Shown here piece after piece: positions 33,241 to 40,514 of a stretch of DNA of 64,000 bases. This DNA is from Nitrospirales bacterium LBB_01. GTDB taxonomy: Bacteria; Nitrospirota; Thermodesulfovibrionia; Thermodesulfovibrionales; Magnetobacteriaceae. The DNA is taken from positions 248,001 to 312,000 of the forward strand of contig CP049016.1 in the NCBI GenBank assembly GCA_004376055.2, read 5' to 3'. The number at the start of each line of letters is the position of its first letter. Position 1 is the first letter of the stretch. A program made the position numbers and the translations under genes. The notes below the pieces were generated by a model. The model searched no databases, was not told where the DNA came from, and worked only from the letters and a program-made list of their open reading frames with translations.

Positions 33241-34535
33241 CAACTATAGAGTCGGCAAAAAAGGGCATAATTACGGATGATGTAAAGGCTGTGGCGCAAA
33301 TTGAGTCAGTGTCTGCTGAGAAAATATCGGAAGACATTGCGGCAGGTTTCACAGTTATCACAAAAAACATTCTGCATAAAATTAAACCCACAGGCATTGG
33401 CAGAGGGCTTACCACAAAGATAAACGCTAACATCGGCACATCCAAAGACCACGTGTCGGTGGATGGGGAGATGCTTAAACTTGAAGCTCTGGTTAAGTAC
33501 GGCTCAGATGCCGTCATGGATTTATCCACTGGTGGGCCTATCAGAGACCTAAGACGTATGATGACTGAAAAATCCCCCGTTCCAATCGGCACCGTGCCCA
33601 TATATGAGGCTGCCGTCATGGCAGTTGAAAAATACGGAAACATTATAAAGATGACAGCCGATGACTTGTTTGACATCATAGAGGTGCATGCAAAAGAGGG
33701 CGTGGATTTTGTAACGGTTCATGCCGGACTAACCAGAGGCACGATTGAGCAACTGAAGGCTCAGGGCAGAATCCTTGATATTGTAAGCCGCGGAGGCTCT
33801 ATACTGCTTGAGTGGATGATACTAAATGACCGTGAAAACCCGCTCTATGAGCAGTATGACAGGTTGCTTGAGATTTCAAAAAAATATGACATGACCCTTA
33901 GCTTAGGTGATGGGCTCAGGCCCGGCTGCCTTGCCGATGCTACAGACAGAGCGCAAGTGGAGGAACTTATCACACTTGGAAAACTTCAGAAAATCGCTCT
34001 TGAGCACGGCGTGCAGGTAATAATTGAGGGCCCCGGGCATGTGCCGCTTAATCAAGTAGAGATGAACATAAAGCTCCAGAAGTCGCTCTGTAGCGGCGCT
34101 CCGTTTTATGTGCTGGGGCCGCTTGTTACTGACGTGGGAATGGGCTATGACCATATAACATCGGCCATAGGAGGGGCTATAGCGGGGGCCGCCGGCGCTG
34201 ATTTCCTCTGTTACGTAACTCCCTCAGAACACGTTCGGCTTCCTGACCTTGACGACGTTATAGAGGGCGTTGTAGCTTCAAAAATAGCGGCACACGCCGC
34301 TGACATAGCGAAGGGACTTCCCTCAGCGATAGAGAGGGATAAAAAGATGGCGCGCTACAGAAAAAATCTTGACTGGGAAGGGCAGATTTCCATGTCGTTT
34401 AACCCGGATAAGGTCAGAGCGATGAGAGCGCACCTGCCTCCCGCACAATCCGACGTTTGCAGCATGTGCGCCGATTTTTGTGCTATCAGAACTGTTGAGC
34501 GGGCACTTCACCCTGACGGCAAAAAATCCGGATGA
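33237..34535 (+). CDS. thiC: Phosphomethylpyrimidine synthase ThiC
   Basis: 432-aa radical-SAM enzyme converting AIR to HMP-phosphate. The C-terminal CSMCADFCAIRTVERAL carries the Cx2Cx4C cluster typical of ThiC. Earlier segments (DLSTGGPIRDLRRMM, GDGLRPGCLADATDRAQ, VIIEGPGHVPLNQVEMN, GAAGADFLCYVTPSEHVRLPD) are highly characteristic. The start ATG overlaps the thiE stop. It lacks the N-terminal domain of longer ThiC enzymes, as is usual in anaerobes. Confidence 0.97.
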   Translation: MTTIESAKKGIITDDVKAVAQIESVSAEKISEDIAAGFTVITKNILHKIKPTGIGRGLTTKINANIGTSKDHVSVDGEMLKLEALVKYGSDAVMDLSTGGPIRDLRRMMTEKSPVPIGTVPIYEAAVMAVEKYGNIIKMTADDLFDIIEVHAKEGVDFVTVHAGLTRGTIEQLKAQGRILDIVSRGGSILLEWMILNDRENPLYEQYDRLLEISKKYDMTLSLGDGLRPGCLADATDRAQVEELITLGKLQKIALEHGVQVIIEGPGHVPLNQVEMNIKLQKSLCSGAPFYVLGPLVTDVGMGYDHITSAIGGAIAGAAGADFLCYVTPSEHVRLPDLDDVIEGVVASKIAAHAADIAKGLPSAIERDKKMARYRKNLDWEGQISMSFNPDKVRAMRAHLPPAQSDVCSMCADFCAIRTVERALHPDGKKSG

Positions 34536-35299
34536 CCACCGCGTTAACCGTTGCAGGCTTTGACCCCACAGGCGGGGCAGGCCTTCAGGCGGACATTAAA
34601 GCGTTTCATGCTCACGGGGTTTATGCGCTTTCGGTAGTGTCTTCAATAACTGCCCAAAACACGGTGGGGGTTAGCGATGTCTATGCCGTTGAGCCGCATA
34701 TTTTTGAAAAGCAGCTCTCTGTGCTGTTAACCGATATAACTCCCGATGCCGTTAAAACCGGACTTTTATCAACCGTTGACATTGTTGAAATTCTTAGCCG
34801 CTACATTAGAAAATATAACCTTAAAAATCTCGTTATTGATCCGGTAACGGTATCCACCTCAGGCAAAACTCTGACAGAAGCCGGAGTTTTTGAAGCAGTT
34901 AAACAAACACTTCTTCCGCTTTGTACGTGCTTTACACCAAACATCAGCGAGGCCGCTCTATATACCGGTATTGAAATAAAAACAACAGAGGATATAGAAA
35001 CCGCTTCAGGGCTGTTAAGAGAGTTTGGAGTCAAGAACGTTATTATAACAGGCGGACAGGGTCTTGCAAGTGCTACGGATACTTTTTATTACGGAGCTGA
35101 ATTTATAAGGATGGAAGCTCCTCTAAAGCTTGGCACATATCACGGCACCGGGTGTCTGTATTCGGCTGCAATTGCGGCAAATCTTGCAAAGGGAATTACT
35201 GCGATAGAAAGCGCCCGGCTTGCAAAATCCTTTGTAACAAATGCAATAGATACTTTGGCAATTTATCCCGGAGGCGGGATGGCAATTTTAAATGTCTAA
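34532..35299 (+). CDS. thiD: HMP / HMP-phosphate kinase ThiD
   Basis: 255-aa ribokinase-fold enzyme that phosphorylates hydroxymethylpyrimidine twice before coupling by ThiE. Motifs are AGFDPTGGAGLQADIKAFHAHGVYALSVVSSITAQNT-type opening (kept short here), VIDPVTVSTSGKTL, FTPNISEAALYTG, and the anion-hole HGTGCLYSAAIAANLAKG. It overlaps thiC by 4 bp and is the last gene before a hairpin. Confidence 0.95.
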   Translation: MTTALTVAGFDPTGGAGLQADIKAFHAHGVYALSVVSSITAQNTVGVSDVYAVEPHIFEKQLSVLLTDITPDAVKTGLLSTVDIVEILSRYIRKYNLKNLVIDPVTVSTSGKTLTEAGVFEAVKQTLLPLCTCFTPNISEAALYTGIEIKTTEDIETASGLLREFGVKNVIITGGQGLASATDTFYYGAEFIRMEAPLKLGTYHGTGCLYSAAIAANLAKGITAIESARLAKSFVTNAIDTLAIYPGGGMAILNV

Positions 35300-35352
35300 A
35301 ACAATTTTCGAGATAAGAAAATTTTTTAAAGCAAAAGTGTCCTCAATCTTCG

Positions 35353-35378
35353 TAGGGGCGAATAATTATTCGCCTTTT
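35353..35378 (+). terminator. Terminator-like hairpin after thiD, part of a dispersed repeat
   Basis: GGCGAAT-AATT-ATTCGCC is a perfect 7-bp stem followed by TTTT (35357-35378). It is preceded by GTAGGG, so it also resembles the TAGGGGCG dispersed repeats near 44390-44472. It likely ends the thi operon. Confidence 0.6.
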
Positions 35379-35437
35379 CATTGAAATCCCTGACGACTTG
35401 CTTGCCAACCCGCTCCCGCTGGCCGCTAATCCTTTTC

Positions 35438-35466
35438 TTGACAATATACACAAATGTGGCTACAAT
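35438..35466 (+). promoter_or_regulatory. Near-consensus promoter of the brnTA locus
   Basis: TTGACA (35438-35443), 17-nt spacer, TACAAT (35461-35466). The brnT ATG starts 5 nt later, so the transcript would begin at or inside the start codon. This is the best -35/-10 match in the window. Confidence 0.65.
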
Positions 35467-35471
35467 AAAGC

Positions 35472-35709
35472 ATGGTATTTGAGTGGTCTGAGGAAAAGCG
35501 GCTTAAGGTTTTGAAAGAGCGTAACCTTGATTTTCTGAAAGCACGGTATTTATTTGACGGCAGGCATTTGCACACTGTTCCGTCGCCAAGAGGGGAAGAG
35601 GAGAGATGGGTTAGCATAGGGAGAAATAGACGGTCAATTTGTTGCCGTTGTATGGACGCTACGTGATGACGCTGTTCGCATTATTACCATGAGGAGGGTT
35701 GGGGAATGA
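35472..35709 (+). pseudogene. brnT: Frameshifted brnT toxin gene
   Basis: The first 49 codons give the BrnT pattern (VFEWSEEKRLKVLKERNLDF, SPRGEEERWVSI). The frame then runs into unrelated residues and a stop at 35664. Dropping one G of the GGG at 35619-35621 restores the family sequence GEIDGQFVAVVWTL and DDAVRIITMRR, ending at 35709. That would give a BrnT of about 78 aa. BrnT is a RelE-fold mRNA interferase. The shift probably inactivates it, although a sequencing error or programmed shift cannot be excluded. Confidence 0.8.
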
Positions 35710-35725
35710 ACCCCAAACCCCGCAG

Positions 35726-36064
35726 ATGAAGAAGAAAAAAGAAAATATCGTGCGCTATACGGCTGAAGAGCTTGCCGCTATGTGCGAGCGCGGCGAGGAC
35801 CGCACCGATTGGGAGAGGGTTGATGCCATGACGGAGGAGGAGCTGGAGGCCAGCATCGCCGCCGATCCCGACGACGTGCATGAGGAATTAGACTGGACGC
35901 AAGCATTTGTAGGTTTGCCACCCAGAAAGAAGCATATCAACATCCGTGTGGATGCCGATGTACTTGACTGGTTCCGCAACAAGGGCAGGGGATACCAAAC
36001 CTATATGAACAGCGTGTTACGCGCTTTTGTGGCATCGAAAGACAAAGCAGACAAGTTAACGTAA
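35726..36064 (+). CDS. brnA: BrnA-type antitoxin
   Basis: 112 aa from the ATG at 35726. The acidic middle (TEEELEASIAADPDDVHEELDW) is followed by the ribbon-helix-helix DNA-binding domain KKHINIRVDADVLDWFRNKGRGYQTYMNSVLRAFV, diagnostic of BrnA. It overlaps nothing but begins 17 bp after the brnT stop. A TTG at 35699 is a possible earlier start with less support. It would normally bind BrnT and repress the locus; with brnT broken it may be an orphan antitoxin. Confidence 0.85.
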   Translation: MKKKKENIVRYTAEELAAMCERGEDRTDWERVDAMTEEELEASIAADPDDVHEELDWTQAFVGLPPRKKHINIRVDADVLDWFRNKGRGYQTYMNSVLRAFVASKDKADKLT

Positions 36065-36179
36065 AAACACACTATAAATATTTTACACTTAATGTAAGAT
36101 TTTTTTAGCATTTATCGTTTTGTCTAATTTCCTGCGGTGACCCCTTATGTGTCTATATCTCCGCTCATATGTCCTGTCC

Positions 36180-36204
36180 CATATCAAGTTAATGGGATGT
36201 GTCC
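36180..36204. repeat. Left member of a GGGATGTGTCCCT inverted pair
   Basis: CAAGTTAATGGGATGTGTCCCT is mirrored by AGGGACACATCCCAATTATTG at 37618-37638. The two flank the HNH endonuclease gene and the IS4-like remnant. They could be ends of a composite or degraded mobile unit. Confidence 0.5.
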
Positions 36205-36248
36205 CTGAATTCAATATAATGGCGTTGTTCTGTATTCCTAATTCACGC

Positions 36249-37331
36249 TCAGACAATTTGACTCAGTTGATTAAAAAACAGTTCATCATCAATCTGGAAC
36301 TCATATCTCATTAGCATCTCCCTTGCTGTCATGCCAATATTGGAAAAATTCCATTTAGCCACTGGATGAGGGTCCTCCATAACATTGAGATGTATGAATT
36401 GCGCTGCCTTGAGAAATAGAATATGAGGAGTGCTCTTGCCAAAATACATATGAAGGTTATGAAATCGAGGTGATCGCCGAAGATTAATATCGTCAAATGA
36501 CATGAACTTCATCTGTAAGCAGACTTTCGCACCCTGCAAATGGTTAATACTCCATGCCCGTTTCGAAGGGTTTGTTACCTCCCACCCCGTTGCAAAGACG
36601 TCCTGAAAAATCACATCATCGAATAGTTCAAGGCTACCGACATTTCGTGGCTTATCCTCAAAGGCTTTTTCAAGAACCAGCGAAGGTTTGTCAGGCTCTG
36701 ATTTCGCATTTGTGAAAAAGAATTCAATAGTTGTCTCCATTGGACCTTTAATAACAGACTCTCCAAAACCAGAATGATTCTCGATCAGGGAAGCAATGGC
36801 TTTTTTATCTAATTTGCAGTGAGATTCATTTGGGCTTAATTCAATTGGATTATAGAAGCCATGACCGCCAAGCTGCACTGTTCCAACAAGCTTTAGGATA
36901 TCAGATTTCAGAGACTTGTAACCTTGTACGTTCTGGAAAGTACGTTCAATGGTGGCAGGGGTAGTTGTATGGCGAAGCGTATAGAATAGCGCAAAGGGCA
37001 ACAATGGATAGTTTGAACTCTGGACATGAGACTCGATATTTTCAAGTAGCCTTTGCATGTCATCAAGGCGATGAGGATCGGCAGCAAAGCGCTTCTCACA
37101 AATCTCATACCATAAATCACGTGCTTCTCGAATGAACTTGCGCTTTTGCGAGTTAGCACCATAGGTTTCGTGACAAGAGGGGCAAAGCGGTGCAGCATTG
37201 TCTTCGGTGTCAGCACCACCTTCCTCTTGAGGAATAATATGGTGAACTTCAACACCCATTGACTTGCATAGACAGCAGGCTAAGTGAGCTTTCTTTCTAA
37301 TTTTTATTTTTAACGCTTCATTAAATGGCAT
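36249..37331 (-). CDS. HNH endonuclease domain protein
   Basis: 360 aa. The N-terminal 90 residues carry a zinc-bound HNH nuclease: CCLCKS near residue 19, VEVHHIIPQEEGG (catalytic His), DNAAPLCPSCHETYG. Family knowledge gives a DNA-cleaving beta-beta-alpha metal fold. The remaining 270 residues match no family that I recognise and contain a helical middle (about 90-140) and a mixed domain. It lies in an accessory block next to an IS remnant and toxin-antitoxin genes, so a mobile or defence role is plausible but unproven. Confidence 0.7.
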   Translation of the reverse strand: MPFNEALKIKIRKKAHLACCLCKSMGVEVHHIIPQEEGGADTEDNAAPLCPSCHETYGANSQKRKFIREARDLWYEICEKRFAADPHRLDDMQRLLENIESHVQSSNYPLLPFALFYTLRHTTTPATIERTFQNVQGYKSLKSDILKLVGTVQLGGHGFYNPIELSPNESHCKLDKKAIASLIENHSGFGESVIKGPMETTIEFFFTNAKSEPDKPSLVLEKAFEDKPRNVGSLELFDDVIFQDVFATGWEVTNPSKRAWSINHLQGAKVCLQMKFMSFDDINLRRSPRFHNLHMYFGKSTPHILFLKAAQFIHLNVMEDPHPVAKWNFSNIGMTAREMLMRYEFQIDDELFFNQLSQIV

Positions 37332-37439
37332 ACTGCCTATAGAGCTATTTCCATTCTTGATGATTTTTATTATTTATTACTATACCAAGTTCCCTGTTCC
37401 GCCATAATTTACTGAAATATACCACAACGAGTACAGGTA

Positions 37440-37641
37440 AAGTCAAGTATTTTGTGTGAAATCACTCCCGTCCGGTAAAAAAACAAAAGAATACCCTGCC
37501 CGCCGTCAAAGCTGTTAAAATAGGTTTGAGAAGACCAAGCAAAGACGGGAGGGACAGGGTATGGGACATTATAACACGATATACAGTCAGATGTTACAAT
37601 TATCAATAATAGCAATAATAGGGACACATCCCAATTATTGA
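37440..37641 (+). pseudogene. Truncated IS4-like element: 5' end only
   Basis: At 37561 an ATG opens MGHYNTIYSQMLQL, which resembles the start of IS4-family transposases with a DUF4372 N-terminus. The frame collapses after about 16 residues, with a stop at 37641. The upstream 120 bp hold a GGAGGGACAGGGT ribosome-binding region and a TCCCGTC/GACGGGA pairing, as in such elements. No catalytic part is present. Beyond it lies a perfect AACTAGACA/TGTCTAGTT hairpin at 37658-37690 of unknown meaning. The rest of the gap to 37849 shows no gene. Confidence 0.5.
37618..37638. repeat. Right member of the GGGATGTGTCCCT inverted pair
   Basis: AGGGACACATCCCAATTATTG is the near-complement of the sequence at 36180-36204. 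See that entry for the relationship. Confidence 0.5.
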
Positions 37642-37849
37642 CAGTGGGTACATGGCAAACTAGACAAAAAGGATTCTTCTGTCTAGTTTTCATGTGCTAT
37701 CAAGCAAGGATGGAGTCAGGTCTTGCAATGACATAATGATAACGCTGTGACTTGCGTCAATATGACACGCACGTTCAAAATAGGAAATACCTGCGCTGTC
37801 TGCCACATCACCTTAGTGAGCACTGACCTATTATCCGTATCTTTCATGT

Positions 37850-38074
37850 TCAAGCTGACGCCGCTTGATAGATAACCGGCTTATATTCTGGCGATGGGAT
37901 AGGCTTTCCCGCTGCCTGTGCAGCCTCAATCCATAGTTTTTTGGCCTGTTGAACTTCATGCAATGCCTCATCAGGTGTCTCGCCAAATGCGGAACATGCC
38001 TCAAGGTCGGGAATATCGGCGATATATCCGTTGTCATTCTCCGAATAGAAAATATTTATATGATAATCACGCAT
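37850..38074 (-). CDS. hicB: HicB-type antitoxin
   Basis: 74 aa of the HicB fold: an opening beta strand (DYHINIFYSENDNGYIADIPDLEACSAFGETPDEALHEVQQA) followed by a helix, ending in a Pro-rich tail. It starts at the same base as the end of hicA, so the two are coupled. HicB neutralises HicA. There is no C-terminal DNA-binding HTH in this short form. Confidence 0.85.
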   Translation of the reverse strand: MRDYHINIFYSENDNGYIADIPDLEACSAFGETPDEALHEVQQAKKLWIEAAQAAGKPIPSPEYKPVIYQAASA

Positions 38075-38301
38075 TACTCATCCTCCAGTTTCAGGAACTG
38101 GCGTATTTGATACGGTTTTGCCTGGCCTTTGACATTTTGAAGGTTCAGAAGTTCAGGAATATCAGGACAGACGAATATGTGGTGGCTGCCTTCAGTTCTT
38201 GATAGCACAAAACCGAAACCTCCAACAAGATTTACCATATATGAGAATCTTATATTCTTAGAATTACCAATGATTTCTTTAAGTAATTTCCGCCTGTTCA
38301 T
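38074..38301 (-). CDS. hicA: HicA-type mRNA interferase toxin
   Basis: 75 aa of the dsRBD-like HicA fold. It begins MNRRKLLKEIIGN, then a strand region VGGFGFVLSRTEGSHHIF with the catalytic His, and NVKGQAKPYQIRQFLKLED. HicA cleaves mRNA independently of ribosomes (family knowledge). The gene precedes hicB with 1-bp overlap. It borders the accessory island between the thi operon and radA. Confidence 0.87.
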   Translation of the reverse strand: MNRRKLLKEIIGNSKNIRFSYMVNLVGGFGFVLSRTEGSHHIFVCPDIPELLNLQNVKGQAKPYQIRQFLKLEDE

Positions 38302-38498
38302 ATCTCATATCTTACCGGCTGAACCAGTTATTGTCAAGAACAATGATGGGGTCTCTACTTAGGGACAGCGACCGTTTGCGGTGGTTAAGATGTTTTTTGA
38401 ACACTTAGACACTTAGGATTCTTTGAAAAGCAACTGGGGCTTATTCTTTTTTTACCCATTCCAAATGAAAAGGAACCAAAAAATACATCTTTATATTG

Positions 38499-38504
38499 TA
38501 TAAT
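38499..38504 (+). promoter_or_regulatory. -10 box of the radA promoter
   Basis: TATAAT at 38499-38504, in AT-rich sequence 29 nt before the radA ATG. The -35 region is weak. No Shine-Dalgarno is visible between the box and the start codon. Confidence 0.4.
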
Positions 38505-38533
38505 TGTATTGTTGTCAAATAATCTTAACTTAA

Positions 38534-39907
38534 ATGTCTAAAATAAAAACCATATTTCAGTGTCAATCGTGCGGGTTTAGCTCACCCAAGTGGGTTGGAA
38601 AGTGCCCGGACTGCGGAGCTTGGAACAGTTTTATAGAAGAGCAAGAGGTTCAGGTTAAAAAAGGAATGTCACGCCCTTCATCATCATCTCAAGCTATGCC
38701 TCTTAGTGAAATACCAATTAATGCCGAAGACAGGCTCTCTACCGGAATTGAGGAGCTTAACCGTGTGCTTGGTGGAGGAATTGTAGCAGGGTCACTGATT
38801 TTAATTGGCGGTGACCCCGGAATCGGCAAATCAACCATTGTGCTTCAGATGCTTGCCTCACTATATAAAACCAATACCAATCTAAAAAACATCTCCCTCT
38901 ACGTCTCCGGCGAGGAGTCCTTAAAGCAGATAAAAATCCGCGCAGGCAGACTGAATGTGGACAATCCCGAAATAAACGTATTGTCGGAAACCTGTCTTGA
39001 AAATATTACTGAGCAGATAAAGTCGTTAAAGCCTGCCGTTGTAATCATTGATTCAATTCAAACTATGTTTACTCAGGATGCGCCATCGGCTCCGGGCTCT
39101 GTCACACAAGTGAGAGAGTGTGCGCTTAAGCTCATGTTTTTAGCAAAGAGTTCTATGACCACGATTTTTCTAATCGGACATGTCACTAAAGACGGAGCTA
39201 TAGCAGGTCCTCGCACTCTTGAGCACATTGTGGATACTGTCTTGTATTTTGAAGGAGACAGGGGTAATCCGTATAGAATCCTACGGGCAGTGAAAAACCG
39301 TTTTGGTTCAACAAATGAAATCGGGGTGTTTGAGATGCGCGATATGGGACTGGTTGAGATAATAAATCCATCCGAGCTGTTTCTATCAGAGCGACCAGAG
39401 GGAGCCTCCGGCACCGCAGTTGTTTCAACGATAGAGGGAACCCGCCCGATTATGGTAGAGCTTCAGGCGCTGGTATCACACTCTAACACTGCAATGCCAA
39501 GAAGAACCGCCATAGGGGTAGAAACCAACAGGGTTAACCTATTGATTGCCGTACTTGAAAAGGTGGGCGGGGTGCATCTGGGCGGGATGGATGTGTTTTT
39601 GAATGTTGTCGGCGGGCTAAAAATAAACGAACCGGCATTTGATTTGGGTATTATCACGGCAATTGTCTCTTCATTTAAGGAAAAACCGGTGAGGGATACT
39701 CTTTTTGTCTTTGGCGAGGTGGGGCTTTCGGGTGAGATACGCGGAGTGTCTCAGGCAGAGAGTAGAATTAAAGAGGGCACAAAGATTGGATTTAAGGAGG
39801 CTATTATTCCTGATTCCACCTTGCAGCGCCTCACGTTTAAACCAGACATTAAAATCACAGGGGTTAAAAACATAGAGGAGGCAATTGAAGCCGCTATCAA
39901 TTATTAA
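38534..39907 (+). CDS. radA: DNA repair protein RadA
   Basis: 457-aa RecA-like ATPase that helps branch migration during recombination. A four-Cys zinc finger (CQSCGFSSPKWVGKCPDC) opens the protein. Walker A GGDPGIGKST lies near residue 95, the diagnostic KNRFGSTNE motif near residue 256, and a Lon-like domain ends it (GGLKINEPAFDLGIITAIVSSF, FGEVGLSGEIRG). It ends 23 bp past the start of the following lipoprotein gene, so the two share a transcript. Confidence 0.97.
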   Translation: MSKIKTIFQCQSCGFSSPKWVGKCPDCGAWNSFIEEQEVQVKKGMSRPSSSSQAMPLSEIPINAEDRLSTGIEELNRVLGGGIVAGSLILIGGDPGIGKSTIVLQMLASLYKTNTNLKNISLYVSGEESLKQIKIRAGRLNVDNPEINVLSETCLENITEQIKSLKPAVVIIDSIQTMFTQDAPSAPGSVTQVRECALKLMFLAKSSMTTIFLIGHVTKDGAIAGPRTLEHIVDTVLYFEGDRGNPYRILRAVKNRFGSTNEIGVFEMRDMGLVEIINPSELFLSERPEGASGTAVVSTIEGTRPIMVELQALVSHSNTAMPRRTAIGVETNRVNLLIAVLEKVGGVHLGGMDVFLNVVGGLKINEPAFDLGIITAIVSSFKEKPVRDTLFVFGEVGLSGEIRGVSQAESRIKEGTKIGFKEAIIPDSTLQRLTFKPDIKITGVKNIEEAIEAAINY

Positions 39908-40514
39908 ACTGCTTATTTGTGTTATAGCTGCCTTCGTGTTGTTTTCCTGCGCTCAATACACTCCGGTTACAGAGCATTATGAGAAAATCACTTTTGATGA
40001 GTTTATCAGCCGACTGAAAGCAATCCGTGAGATTAAAGGCACTGCCGATATTTCAATGCAAGCAAAAGATGTGTATATGTCTGGGATGGCGTCAATGAAA
40101 CTCTCTCCAAATGAGTATGAAGTCAAACTCTTTGCGCTTGGAATACCGGTTGGCGAATTCCGTGAGCGCAATGGAGTGTTTTACAGCAGGCCAAAGTTAA
40201 AACCGGAGGAGGAGCAGCTCATCTCATTATGTATTAAAAACGGTATCTTCTGGTGGATGAATAACGTAAATAATGTCACAACGGACAGCAAATATCTTAA
40301 AATCAAGCAACCACGCCAGCAGATGGTCTTAGACAGGGAATCCTTGATGCCAATTGAACAGTTTATATTCCTATCACAAGGCAGCACCCTGCACATTGCC
40401 TACGGAGACGTAAAATGGCTTAGCGGGATATGGTACCCTAACCGCATCACCGCAACCTTAGGCAGTTATAAGTTTACAATTAACACCGAAGACGTCAAGT
40501 TTGAGAAGTATTAG
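39885..40514 (+). CDS. Outer-membrane lipoprotein, LolB/DUF4292-like
   Basis: 209 aa: a hydrophobic leader with lipobox VLFSC (Cys near residue 22), then a mixed beta domain (IREIKGTADISMQAKDVYMSGMASMKLS) like LolB or DUF4292 lipoproteins that aid lipoprotein insertion. It begins with TTG inside the radA 3' end, with a GAGGAGG site just before it. Its last 20 bp overlap the asnB 3' end on the opposite strand. The exact family is inferred from shape. Confidence 0.6.
   Translation: MKPLSIIKLLICVIAAFVLFSCAQYTPVTEHYEKITFDEFISRLKAIREIKGTADISMQAKDVYMSGMASMKLSPNEYEVKLFALGIPVGEFRERNGVFYSRPKLKPEEEQLISLCIKNGIFWWMNNVNNVTTDSKYLKIKQPRQQMVLDRESLMPIEQFIFLSQGSTLHIAYGDVKWLSGIWYPNRITATLGSYKFTINTEDVKFEKY

Noticed and set aside
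37409-37693. Minus-strand 94-codon frame
   Set aside because: It runs opposite the IS-like start region and has no signal or motif. It is probably a chance frame.
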